Origin: Neisseriaceae bacterium
Lineage (GTDB): Bacteria; Pseudomonadota; Gammaproteobacteria; Burkholderiales; UBA11063
DNA: 64,000 bases
Assembly (NCBI GenBank): GCA_003963245.1
Contig: RXJX01000001.1
Location: 32,449 to 96,448, forward strand
Direction: 5' to 3'
Shown: piece by piece, positions 24,671-33,659 of the stretch
Position numbering within the stretch: position 1 is the stretch's first letter
Layout of the letters: the number at the start of each line of letters is the position of its first letter
Made by a program: the position numbers and the translations under genes
The notes under the pieces: generated by a model
Database searches by the model: none
Seen by the model: only the letters and a program-made list of their open reading frames with translations
What the model was told of the DNA's origin: nothing

Positions 24671-26044
24671 ATGGCGACTAAGAAAGATAAGCAGAATCCT
24701 CGTGAGTTAAGTTGGTTCTATGAAGGTAGAACCAAAAACGGTGATTTAGTTACTGGAACGGTTGAGGCTGAAACTGCCATTATCGCAAGGGTTAAATTAC
24801 GTAAACGGGATATTATTCCATTCTCGGTTAAGCGCCGTAGCAGTCTTTCTTTTATGAATGATATCTTAGCGCAGTTCAAGTTTAAAGCCAGTACGCAAGA
24901 GAAAAGATTAAGCTTATTTGCTAAGTTAGCACGTTCTAAAGAAATCCACGAGTTAGCCAATAAGGATGGAGCCACAACTGATAAAGAGAAGAAAAAAGTC
25001 AAAAAACCAGTAAAAGATAAAGAGATTACGGTTTTTATTAAGCAGTTTGTAGTGGTGATTAAATCTGGCGTTCCATTGCTAAAAACATTTGATATAGTAA
25101 TTCGCGGACAGGAAAATAAAAAATTTTATGAGATTTTAGAAGATATTAAATTTGGGGTGGAAAATGGCTTAAGCTTGTCGGAAGCATTTGGGACATATCC
25201 GATGGTTTTTGATGCATTATTTATTAACTTCCTATCAATCGGTGAAAAAGGCGGGATTTTAGAAACCTTGCTGACTCGTTATATCGAATATAAAGAGAAG
25301 ATTGATGCTGTTAAGCGTAAAGTTAAATCAGCTATGGCATACCCGGTTATTGTGGTAATTGTATCAACGATAGTGTTAGCTATTGTCTTAGGGTTTGTGG
25401 TTCCGCAATTCCAGAAGATTTTTGAGGGGATGGGAGCGAAATTACCAGCACCAACCTTAATAGTGGTCGCGGTCTCTCATTTCATAATTGGTTTTTGGTG
25501 GTTAATCATTGGAGCAATTGTTGGTGCATTTTTTGCGTTTAAGTCTGCCTATCGCGGTATTCCACGTTTTAGGTTTTTTGTTGACAGCGCAATTTTTAAA
25601 GTACCACTTTTGGGAGAATTAGCTCAGAAAACATTGATTTCGCGTTGGACACGAACGCTTTCGCTATTGTTTTCAGCTGGTGTCCCGCTTAATGATGCTC
25701 TGCGTTCGATAGCTCTTTTGGTTGATAATTATCTATATGGTGCAGCGACTTTAAATATTCAGAAGGATGTAGAGTCGGGAAGTAGCTTATATAACGCTAT
25801 GCTGACTACGGATATATTCCCCAATATGGTTAATCAGATGGTTGCTGTCGGCGAGGAAGCTGGTTCATTAGATTTCTTATTACAATCTATCGCAGATTAC
25901 TATGATCAAGAAATTGAAATGGTGATTGAAACACTCTTGTCATTAATTGAACCAGCAACTATCGTAATTTTAGGTAGTGTTTTGGGCTCAATTATTGTTG
26001 CAATTTATTTACCGCTATTCCATTTGGGAGACGTGGTTGGTTAA
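24671..26044 (+). CDS. pilC: Type IV pilus platform protein PilC with basic insertion
   Basis: 457 residues, about 50 longer than usual PilC proteins. Two T2SSF domains (~120-245 and ~325-450) with three membrane helices (~220-245, ~270-295, ~425-450) form the inner-membrane platform contacted by PilB. The extra length lies between the N-terminal beta region and the first T2SSF domain: a lysine/glutamate-rich stretch at roughly 75-118 (including TTDKEKKKVKKPVKDKE). This insert is unusual and could be a linker or binding site. Adjacent to pilB and pilD. Confidence 0.94.
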   Translation: MATKKDKQNPRELSWFYEGRTKNGDLVTGTVEAETAIIARVKLRKRDIIPFSVKRRSSLSFMNDILAQFKFKASTQEKRLSLFAKLARSKEIHELANKDGATTDKEKKKVKKPVKDKEITVFIKQFVVVIKSGVPLLKTFDIVIRGQENKKFYEILEDIKFGVENGLSLSEAFGTYPMVFDALFINFLSIGEKGGILETLLTRYIEYKEKIDAVKRKVKSAMAYPVIVVIVSTIVLAIVLGFVVPQFQKIFEGMGAKLPAPTLIVVAVSHFIIGFWWLIIGAIVGAFFAFKSAYRGIPRFRFFVDSAIFKVPLLGELAQKTLISRWTRTLSLLFSAGVPLNDALRSIALLVDNYLYGAATLNIQKDVESGSSLYNAMLTTDIFPNMVNQMVAVGEEAGSLDFLLQSIADYYDQEIEMVIETLLSLIEPATIVILGSVLGSIIVAIYLPLFHLGDVVG

Positions 26045-26061
26045 TATTAAGTAGGTTTTAT

Positions 26062-26934
26062 ATGTTTGATTTATTTGGTTTTTTATTTTTAAACAGCTTA
26101 TTGTTTCGTGCAATATGTTTATTGATTGTTGGTCTATGCATTGGGAGTTTTCTTAATGTAATTATTTATCGCCTGCCAATTATGCTTAATCGTAAGTGGC
26201 GTAATGAGTGTATTGAAGTGCTTGGCGATGAATGTACTTTAAGTCCGGATGAGACTCGATTCAATCTGGTGCATCCACATTCACATTGTCCGAAATGTCA
26301 GGCTAAGGTTCCTGTGTGGACAAATATTCCGTTGATTGGTTATTTTATTATTGGTGGTAAATGTACTAGCTGTAAAGCAAAAATCTCATTTCGTTATCCT
26401 TTAGTTGAAGCTCTTTGCGGAATACTATTTGTTGCGGTTGGTTATGTTTTCAATGATCCATGGGCGTTGTTTGGTGGCTTAATTTTCGTCTCAGTAGTCT
26501 TATCTTTGATGATGATAGACTTAGATACCTTTTTGTTACCTGATGAATTGACTTTGCCATTGGTTTGGCTTGGTTTGCTTTTTAATCTGCATGGTGGAAT
26601 CTGTGGTGGTCTAACTAATGCTGTAATTGGTGCAGTTGCAGGCTATATGATTTTATGGTTGTTATTCTGGATCTTTAAATTGATTACTAAGAAAGAAGGT
26701 ATGGGCTATGGAGACTTTAAGCTGCTCGCAGCGATTGGTGCATGGCTTGGCTGGCAAAATCTTCTTAGTGTTTTGATCCTATCTTCGGTATGTGGCATTA
26801 TTTATGCAGTAACCTTGCGTTTATGTGGTAAGTTAAATGCTGGTAATCCGATTCCATTTGGTCCATTTCTTGGTGCTGCGGGAATATTGGTGCTATTGTT
26901 TGCAAATGAATTATTTCCTTTAATCATGTATTGA
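26062..26934 (+). CDS. pilD: Prepilin peptidase / N-methyltransferase PilD
   Basis: 290 residues, polytopic inner-membrane aspartyl protease. The N-terminal SFLNVIIYRLP signature and the cytosolic tetracysteine loop (CPKCQAKV then CTSCKAKISFRYPLVE) typical of full bifunctional enzymes are present. The two catalytic Asp motifs are MMIDLDTFLLPD and GYGDFKLLAAIGA. It cleaves and methylates type IV prepilins and type II pseudopilins. Follows pilC by 17 bp and precedes coaE by 9 bp. Confidence 0.96.
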   Translation: MFDLFGFLFLNSLLFRAICLLIVGLCIGSFLNVIIYRLPIMLNRKWRNECIEVLGDECTLSPDETRFNLVHPHSHCPKCQAKVPVWTNIPLIGYFIIGGKCTSCKAKISFRYPLVEALCGILFVAVGYVFNDPWALFGGLIFVSVVLSLMMIDLDTFLLPDELTLPLVWLGLLFNLHGGICGGLTNAVIGAVAGYMILWLLFWIFKLITKKEGMGYGDFKLLAAIGAWLGWQNLLSVLILSSVCGIIYAVTLRLCGKLNAGNPIPFGPFLGAAGILVLLFANELFPLIMY

Positions 26935-26943
26935 GTCAGGATA

Positions 26944-27549
26944 ATGACTAAAATGGTGATTGGCTTAACTGGATTAATTGGTAGTGGCAAATCAACTGTG
27001 GCAAAGCTTTTTGCAGAACGAGGTGCTCAGGTTATTGATACAGATGCCATTGCTCATCAACTAACTCTGCCAAATGGCTTTGCATTATCTGCAATTCAAA
27101 AAGAGTTTGGTAATGACCTTGTTGATGATGGCGGTGTTTTAGATCGTCGACGATTGCGCGAGATGGTTTTTAACAATGATCTATTACATCAACGACTTGA
27201 AAAATTAATCCATCCATTGATTTTGGCAGAAATGCGTAATCAATTACTTAATAATTCTTCTGCCTGTTATTCGATGGTTGTGGTTCCGTTATTATTTCGA
27301 GCACCAGACTATTTGGCTATAACCGATCGTAATATTTTTGTAGATACTGAATACCCAGAGTTGCTAAAAAGGCTCATGCAAAGAAGCGGTTTAAATCAAA
27401 GTATGGTTGATGCTATTCTTAAGCGACAGGTTGCTCGTAATACGCAATTAGAGTTAGCAGACGATGTAATTATTAATAATGATGGGATTGAGGCATTAAT
27501 TCCACAAGTTGATCGATTGCATGCTCAATATTTATTATCAGGTAACTAG
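26944..27549 (+). CDS. coaE: Dephospho-CoA kinase CoaE
   Basis: 201 residues. P-loop GLIGSGKST at about 10-18, VIDTDAIAHQL with substrate-binding Asp, and LIHPLI. It phosphorylates dephospho-CoA to CoA, the last step of CoA synthesis. The position directly after pilD is the standard proteobacterial arrangement. It ends one base before the AsmA-like gene, so all are co-transcribed. Confidence 0.95.
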   Translation: MTKMVIGLTGLIGSGKSTVAKLFAERGAQVIDTDAIAHQLTLPNGFALSAIQKEFGNDLVDDGGVLDRRRLREMVFNNDLLHQRLEKLIHPLILAEMRNQLLNNSSACYSMVVVPLLFRAPDYLAITDRNIFVDTEYPELLKRLMQRSGLNQSMVDAILKRQVARNTQLELADDVIINNDGIEALIPQVDRLHAQYLLSGN

Positions 27550-29640
27550 ATGCGTAAAATTTATCAAATTAAAATCTCACGACAGAGTGTACGCTTTGTT
27601 TTGTGGGGAATGTTTTTTTTATTTTTTTTAACGGTATGTATTCCGTTGTTATTTTTTTATTATTTGTTTGATGCAAATAAAGTTAAACAAATGGTAATAA
27701 ATCAATTTAACAATAAAAATTATGCAGTAATTATTAATGGTACGGTTGAGCCTCGTTCTTGGCATGGTTTAAGTTTATTTATTTCTGATTTAACCGTTCA
27801 AGATAATACACACCATGAAGTCTTGCATATCAATACTGCAAATTGTCAGTTGTCATGGCTGGATTTGATTGTCGGACACTATAAAGTTAGAAGAATTGCA
27901 TTAAACGGGGTAACTTTTTTTCAACCAGAACAAAAGGATAGTAGGTACGCCGATTTATTGGATTATGATAGTATTGCGCATTCAGAGTTTGGGCATTTGC
28001 AGACTTTGTCAATTACCAATTTAAACTGGATTGAGTCACAAGATCAGTATATCATCCGTGATGCGAGTATGTCGTTGACGAGCATTGAAACCAAGCCGTT
28101 AGTACAACTAAGCTTTAAAAGTGGCAGATATAACACTGATTTTGCAATTCGCGGAAATATTAGCAAAGCAGATACCGATAATTTGAATATTGAACAATTA
28201 AGTACCATGATCGATGCGCCAAAAATGCATGTTGAATTGCAGTCTGTTGGTCATTATGATTATATTAATCAAAAACTTTGGGTTGAAAATACTAATGGAG
28301 TTATTAGCTCAAAGAAATATAATGGTAACCTGCATATAGATACAATGCTGCTATCGATGTATGGTTTAACAGTTCATGATTTAGCGATGACCTTAACAGC
28401 GGGATTAAAAAATGGTTCACAAAGCTTAGTTATAAACTCGCTTAATTTAAGAACTAATAATTACAGTGATTTTTCAATTGATAATAGTAAGATAAAATAT
28501 AATGCGCAAAATAATCTCCGCAAAGTTAATTTAGAGCTGGGCTTAGTTGCGACGAAAGTTGATTCAAAATTTAATGTTGCTAATCAGAGTTGTAATCTTG
28601 GCTTATCAATAACACCGAACCAAGTTAATGCTGCCGTATTTTCTAGTTCTTTAAATGGTAGCTGTAATTATCATGAGTCAGACAACTGGGTAGGAGTACA
28701 ATTACGAGGATTAATTGATGGAGCGAGTGCTAAAATTGATGCCGAATATGCGGTTAATAATGATAAAGATTTCTTAAAGTTGAACGGGACAGTTAATGCA
28801 TTAAACTTATCGCGATTTATGAGTTCAGCACAAGGTAGTCTTCCTCTGTATTCTGATAGTAGCGTTTTGCCATTTAATTGGTTAAATTGGCTTGATTTGG
28901 AAGCAAATCTCAAGATTAATAACCTTGATTTAAGTCATATTCATTTGACTAATGTGGACAGTGCACTAATTGTGAAAGACAAGACATTAAAATTAACTCG
29001 CTTACATGCCAATCTCTATGATAATGGTATTATTGATGGTACTGCGGTGATTAAAGTTAATCACGATGCTTACGATGTATCAATAGATAATCAAGTTAGC
29101 AATGTAGATTTAAAAAAGATGTTTGTTAATTTGTTTGACGTTAGTGCAATCAATGGTCTGGCTGATTTTACTTTTAATACTCAGGCGAACAATGCTCGAA
29201 CCTATCAGGATTTGCGTAAAAATTTGGATGGTATAATTGGTTTAAAGGTTCGCAATGGTGGATTTAGTGGTGTAGATTTTAGTTTATTCTTGAGTCCGGA
29301 AAATTTGGCTGCGTTTCAAAGTAAGAGTCAGCTGATGACAAAATTCTCCACCTTGAATGCCAATTTTGAGTTTGAGAGTGGTATTTCAAAAAATAGTAGT
29401 ATTAACTTTAGCTCGCCAAGTATTTTAGCTACTGGAAATGGAGTAATTGATTTTGCTGCTACTAAAATAAACTATCGTTTAAATGTTAGCAGTATTATGC
29501 CATTAAATGAGCAACACATTAAATCAGTCTCGATACCGGTAGGAATTGATGGGAATTTATTTAGTCCACAAATTTCAATTCAAAACATGACATTAAATAC
29601 GGTTGAACCTAAAGTCGCTAAACCACGTAAACATAGATAA
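27550..29640 (+). CDS. AsmA-family envelope protein
   Basis: 696 residues. A single N-terminal membrane anchor (~17-40, FVLWGMFFLFFLTVCIPLLFF) is followed by a long beta-rich periplasmic region with NGTVEPRSWHGLSLFISDLTVQD and, toward the C-terminus, a GLADFTFNTQANNARTYQDLRKNLDG stretch, both characteristic of AsmA proteins. Members of this superfamily form bridge-like lipid conduits between membranes. It directly abuts coaE, and a PilZ-domain gene follows 8 bp later, so it is the distal part of the pilus/coaE operon. Confidence 0.85.
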   Translation: MRKIYQIKISRQSVRFVLWGMFFLFFLTVCIPLLFFYYLFDANKVKQMVINQFNNKNYAVIINGTVEPRSWHGLSLFISDLTVQDNTHHEVLHINTANCQLSWLDLIVGHYKVRRIALNGVTFFQPEQKDSRYADLLDYDSIAHSEFGHLQTLSITNLNWIESQDQYIIRDASMSLTSIETKPLVQLSFKSGRYNTDFAIRGNISKADTDNLNIEQLSTMIDAPKMHVELQSVGHYDYINQKLWVENTNGVISSKKYNGNLHIDTMLLSMYGLTVHDLAMTLTAGLKNGSQSLVINSLNLRTNNYSDFSIDNSKIKYNAQNNLRKVNLELGLVATKVDSKFNVANQSCNLGLSITPNQVNAAVFSSSLNGSCNYHESDNWVGVQLRGLIDGASAKIDAEYAVNNDKDFLKLNGTVNALNLSRFMSSAQGSLPLYSDSSVLPFNWLNWLDLEANLKINNLDLSHIHLTNVDSALIVKDKTLKLTRLHANLYDNGIIDGTAVIKVNHDAYDVSIDNQVSNVDLKKMFVNLFDVSAINGLADFTFNTQANNARTYQDLRKNLDGIIGLKVRNGGFSGVDFSLFLSPENLAAFQSKSQLMTKFSTLNANFEFESGISKNSSINFSSPSILATGNGVIDFAATKINYRLNVSSIMPLNEQHIKSVSIPVGIDGNLFSPQISIQNMTLNTVEPKVAKPRKHR

Positions 29641-29648
29641 GGTATTTT

Positions 29649-29981
29649 ATGAATAACATCATTAAGGTTAATATTCAAAGCAGGCAAGACTTGTTAAAGA
29701 TGTACATTCAGCAATTTAAATCTGGAGGCATTTTTATCAGTGGGAATTATGGTTATCAGCTTGGGGAGGAAGTTTTTCTGATTATAACTTTACCAGAAGG
29801 GGGCGAAAATATTGCGGTGAGCGGTAAAGTTAATTGGATTAGTCCAAATTCTGCGGTTGGCTATCCACCTGGAATTGGTGTTCATTTTAATCAGGATCGA
29901 GCTGGCTCAGATGCCAGATCTAAAATTGAGATTATGCTAGGTGGCTCATTGCAAAACCAAGCAAATAGCTATACTTTTTGA
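29649..29981 (+). CDS. pilZ: PilZ-type type IV pilus protein
   Basis: 110 residues, small single-domain beta-barrel protein. The sequence (QFKSGGIFISGNYGYQLGEEVFLIITLPE, then GKVNWISPN and GIGVHF) matches the type IV pilus PilZ itself rather than c-di-GMP receptors: the RxxxR motif needed for c-di-GMP is not seen. Canonical PilZ contacts PilB and is required for pilus assembly. The location downstream of pilBCD supports this reading. Next is dapA after 9 bp. Confidence 0.88.
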   Translation: MNNIIKVNIQSRQDLLKMYIQQFKSGGIFISGNYGYQLGEEVFLIITLPEGGENIAVSGKVNWISPNSAVGYPPGIGVHFNQDRAGSDARSKIEIMLGGSLQNQANSYTF

Positions 29982-29990
29982 GAGGGAAAC

Positions 29991-30869
29991 ATGCTAAGAG
30001 GATGTATAACTGCAATTGTTACACCATTTTTTGAAGATGGTAGTATTGATTATCAATCATTGACTAAATTTACTGAATGGCAGATTAACAATGGTGTTTC
30101 TGGATTAGTTGTTGTTGGCTCAACTGGTGAGGCTGCGGCATTGACTGATTCTGAAAAACTAGCTGTGATTCGTCATGTTGTTGAAGTTAATCGTGGACGT
30201 GTGCCCTTGATTGTGGGAAGCGGAACTGCTGCTACTGCAATGACTTTAGAGTTTATTGATGAAGTTAATCAACTCTCAGGTGTTGATTATTTAATGTGTT
30301 TGGTACCATACTATGTAAAGCCAACTCAAAATGGCTTATATCAACATTTTGCAGCGGTGGCAAAGCGATCTAAATTTCCAGTAATTTTATACAATGTACC
30401 AGGACGCACTGCTTGTAATTTAGCTGATGACACGGTATTGCGTTTAGCTCGTGATTTTGAAAATATTGTAGCAATCAAAGATGCAACAGGTGATTTAAAA
30501 CGTTGTACTTATTTAATGGCGAACAAGCCAGAACGTTTTACTTTGCTCTCAGGCGATGATTTTAGTGCGCTTGCATTTATGCTTGCAGGTGGTTCAGGGG
30601 TTATTTCAGTTGCAAGTAATATTCGCCCAAGTCAATTTAGTCAAATGTGTGCTTACGCTTTAGCAGGAGAACGCGATGCAGCTTTGGCGATTAATAAGCA
30701 ACTTTCATCTTTGTATGATGCATTATTTTGCGAATCCAATCCAATTCCAGTAAAATGGGGGTTATGTGAAGAGCAGCAAATTGCTTATGGAACACTGCGC
30801 TTGCCATTGACTGAACTAAGTAGCAGCTATCATAATAGATTTAGAGATATTCTCGAACAAATTCAATAG
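29991..30869 (+). CDS. dapA: 4-hydroxy-tetrahydrodipicolinate synthase DapA
   Basis: 292 residues, TIM-barrel class I aldolase family. GSTGEAAALTDSEK, the catalytic Tyr in PYYVKPTQNGLY and Schiff-base Lys in IVAIKDATGD are present. It condenses pyruvate and aspartate semialdehyde, committing carbon to lysine and meso-diaminopimelate. Followed by bamC after 8 bp; dapA-bamC is the order known from gamma- and betaproteobacteria. Confidence 0.96.
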   Translation: MLRGCITAIVTPFFEDGSIDYQSLTKFTEWQINNGVSGLVVVGSTGEAAALTDSEKLAVIRHVVEVNRGRVPLIVGSGTAATAMTLEFIDEVNQLSGVDYLMCLVPYYVKPTQNGLYQHFAAVAKRSKFPVILYNVPGRTACNLADDTVLRLARDFENIVAIKDATGDLKRCTYLMANKPERFTLLSGDDFSALAFMLAGGSGVISVASNIRPSQFSQMCAYALAGERDAALAINKQLSSLYDALFCESNPIPVKWGLCEEQQIAYGTLRLPLTELSSSYHNRFRDILEQIQ

Positions 30870-30877
30870 GTTGATTT

Positions 30878-32008
30878 ATGCAATTCAAAATGGTAAATAA
30901 AAAAGAGTTCGCCCTAATTCTAACGACATTGCTTGGTGTAAGCGCCTGTGGTACAGTCGATTCGCAAGCTGCGTTTACGTCTACTGCACCACGTAATACT
31001 GATACTTTGGTAACACCTCCAGGCTTAAATTCACCTGATTTAGTCACCAGCTATAAAATGGTACCAACAGCAACGCAGCAAGCACAAAATGGCTATCAGC
31101 TTGGTAATACCAAGGGAATGCAAATTGTCTATGGTGGCTCACAGCGTTGGTTGGTAATTGAAAGTAAAGATGTGAATACTGTTTGGCCAATGGTCGCTGC
31201 GTTTGTTAATCAAATTGGTTTGACAATTAAATATCAAAATCAAGCAATTGGTGTGATTCAGACTGAATGGGCATCACGTAATAATAAAGTTCCACAGGGA
31301 ACAAGTATCCGTGGCTTCTTTGACTGGGTCGGCTGGGGCAGCATGTATTCATTAAATTCAATGTACATGTACCGAATTACTTTATGGCAAAATGGCAAAG
31401 ATGTAGTTCTCATGGATACTAATTATCAAATGGATGAAGAGTATGAGGGTTGCCGTTCTCCTGGGATAGCAGATACTTCAACTTTAGCTTCTTCTGATCA
31501 ACAAAGAACTAAGTGGATACCGCGACCGTCAAATCCTCAATTAGAGTTAGAATTTTTGACGCAATATATGGCTTTTGCAGGTATGCCGGAAGAGCAAGTT
31601 AAGAAAATTGTGGCGACTGCTGAATCAGCGCCGAAAACAGCAGCATTAGTAAATAATCAGGTTGTTGTGAATGATCAATTTGATCGTGCGTGGTGGCGTA
31701 CTGCAATCGCGTTAGATCGTGTTGGTTTGGGTATTGTCGATAAAAACCGTACTACTGGTGATTATTATGTTTATCCACTGCAAGCACAAATGGATAATCC
31801 AGATCCTAGCTTTATTCAACGTTGGTTTAGCAGCGAGTCTGCTAATGCTAATAAGGCTGCGCCAAAACCAATGTACACGGTTAAGTTAACTGCTCAGGGT
31901 AATCAAACATTAATTAGCATGACCCAGTTTGATAATAGTACACCAGATAAAGACTTTAGTGCTAATCAGAAAAAATATCTGACCGGGTTAGCACAGCAGT
32001 TGCAATAA
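30878..32008 (+). CDS. bamC: Outer-membrane assembly lipoprotein BamC
   Basis: 376 residues. A lipoprotein signal (FALILTTLLGVSAC) places the lipidated Cys near residue 24. The unstructured N-terminal segment with VTPPGLNSPDL is the conserved BamD-binding stretch, and two helix-grip domains follow (~85-200 and ~255-375). BamC is an accessory subunit of the BAM complex that inserts beta-barrel proteins. An internal ATG five codons in is an alternative start. Position after dapA supports the call. Confidence 0.9.
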   Translation: MQFKMVNKKEFALILTTLLGVSACGTVDSQAAFTSTAPRNTDTLVTPPGLNSPDLVTSYKMVPTATQQAQNGYQLGNTKGMQIVYGGSQRWLVIESKDVNTVWPMVAAFVNQIGLTIKYQNQAIGVIQTEWASRNNKVPQGTSIRGFFDWVGWGSMYSLNSMYMYRITLWQNGKDVVLMDTNYQMDEEYEGCRSPGIADTSTLASSDQQRTKWIPRPSNPQLELEFLTQYMAFAGMPEEQVKKIVATAESAPKTAALVNNQVVVNDQFDRAWWRTAIALDRVGLGIVDKNRTTGDYYVYPLQAQMDNPDPSFIQRWFSSESANANKAAPKPMYTVKLTAQGNQTLISMTQFDNSTPDKDFSANQKKYLTGLAQQLQ

Positions 32009-32025
32009 TTAAGAGTTTTTATACG

Positions 32026-33579
32026 ATGAAAATCCTTGGCAATATTCTTGACCAGCTTTATCAATCGCGTAAAGAATCTCCGCAGGTTCAACGTGATTTG
32101 GTTTTGGATGTTGCCAGACGTGGTTTTTTGAAACAGGTAGTCAGTGCTACGGCTTTTGGTGTTGCTCTTGGTACCTGTAATCATTTTGCGTATGCCACTG
32201 GAGTCAATGGGCTACCAGATTTAGGCGATAATGATCGTTCTAACCTTTCTCCTTATCAGGCAGATCTGCTTGGTAAGCAAGTTATTCTCAATATCTATGC
32301 TCAAGGGAGCATGGTTGACGATTATGATTGTCTAGATTATCTAAATACTTTGGGCGATCAATTGGTAAGTTTTTCACCAATGGCTGGTGATCAATTTAAT
32401 TTTTATCTAATTAAAGATAAAGAAATTAATGCATTTGCTTTGCCTGGCGGTTATATTTGTGCCTATAATGGTTTGATTTATACTACGCTTTCTGAGGCTG
32501 AATTATCATCTGTGCTCTCTCACGAGATTGGACACGTGGTACAACATCATATTTTTCGTAATATTAGTGTGCAAAACCGCGCTCAATGGACCAGTGTTGC
32601 CGGGTTACTTGCCGGAGCATTGTTGGCTACAGTTAGTCCAAGCGCGGCTATGGCTGCGATTCAAGGTGGGCAGGGATTGGCTCAACAAAATATGTTATCG
32701 TTTTCACGTGATTATGAACGTGAAGCGGATCGGGTTGGGCAGCAGTTAATGTATCAGGCGGGCTTTGATGCACATGCGATGCCAGAATTTTTTCAGCGGA
32801 TGCAGGATGCTTATAAATTTAACTCCAATGACGCTTTAGCTTTTTTACAAACCCACCCAGTAACAGTTGAACGGTTAAGTGAAGCGGAGTCTCGTGCAAA
32901 CCAAATGCCAGTAAAAATGCGCCAAGATAGTATTGACTTTTTATTGGTCCGTGAGAAATGTCGCATTCGCCAAATTAGTAGCGAAGATGCAATTAAATTT
33001 TACCTCAATTCAATCACATCTAAGCGCTATGTAAGCTTGGAAGCGCAGCAATACGGTCTATCTTTGAGTTATTTTCTAACTAAACAGCTTAAAGCCAGCA
33101 TTGCAACATTAAATAAAATCAATAATCCTCAATATATGAATCATCCGATTATCCTAGGGCTTCGGGCTAAATTACTGATTGCTAACCGTGAAAATAAATT
33201 GGCTGATAAGCTCTATGATCAAGCAGTGGAAAGTTATCCAAACCATAAAGGATTATGGATGGGGCAACTTGAGTTTTTAATGGCTGGCAATGGTTATTCT
33301 AAGGCTGCATCACGTTTAGATGATTTAGCGCAAAGTAACGCCAGTGATCCCGATGTCTGGGATCAGTATGCGATTTTATATTCTGATACAAAATTAGATA
33401 ATCCATTGCGCTATCATTATGGGCTGGGTAATGAATTTTATACTTTAGGTAATTATACTTTAGCGCTTGAACAATATCAGGCTGCGATGAAAGCAAAAGT
33501 AAAGCAATCCGGAGATGATAATATTCAAGATTTAGTCAGTGCTAAAATTCCAGATACTATGCGCAAATTAAAAACTTAA
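32026..33579 (+). CDS. bepA: M48 metalloprotease BepA-like
   Basis: 517 residues. Zinc motif HEIGHVVQHH with downstream EREADRVGQ gives the M48 active site (~165-245), and a C-terminal TPR-like region covers ~330-500. BepA degrades stalled outer-membrane proteins such as LptD in the periplasm. The N-terminus carries RRGFLKQVVSATAFGVALG, a twin-arginine type signal preceded by ~28 residues, where E. coli BepA uses Sec; Tat export would imply folding before export. It follows bamC by 17 bp, a functional match in outer-membrane quality control. Confidence 0.88.
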   Translation: MKILGNILDQLYQSRKESPQVQRDLVLDVARRGFLKQVVSATAFGVALGTCNHFAYATGVNGLPDLGDNDRSNLSPYQADLLGKQVILNIYAQGSMVDDYDCLDYLNTLGDQLVSFSPMAGDQFNFYLIKDKEINAFALPGGYICAYNGLIYTTLSEAELSSVLSHEIGHVVQHHIFRNISVQNRAQWTSVAGLLAGALLATVSPSAAMAAIQGGQGLAQQNMLSFSRDYEREADRVGQQLMYQAGFDAHAMPEFFQRMQDAYKFNSNDALAFLQTHPVTVERLSEAESRANQMPVKMRQDSIDFLLVREKCRIRQISSEDAIKFYLNSITSKRYVSLEAQQYGLSLSYFLTKQLKASIATLNKINNPQYMNHPIILGLRAKLLIANRENKLADKLYDQAVESYPNHKGLWMGQLEFLMAGNGYSKAASRLDDLAQSNASDPDVWDQYAILYSDTKLDNPLRYHYGLGNEFYTLGNYTLALEQYQAAMKAKVKQSGDDNIQDLVSAKIPDTMRKLKT

Positions 33580-33659
33580 CACTTTTTCGCTAAATAATCA
33601 CTATTTAAGCTCAGTTTGCGGTAAAATCACAAATATTTACTATCTGATTAAGGGTTATC

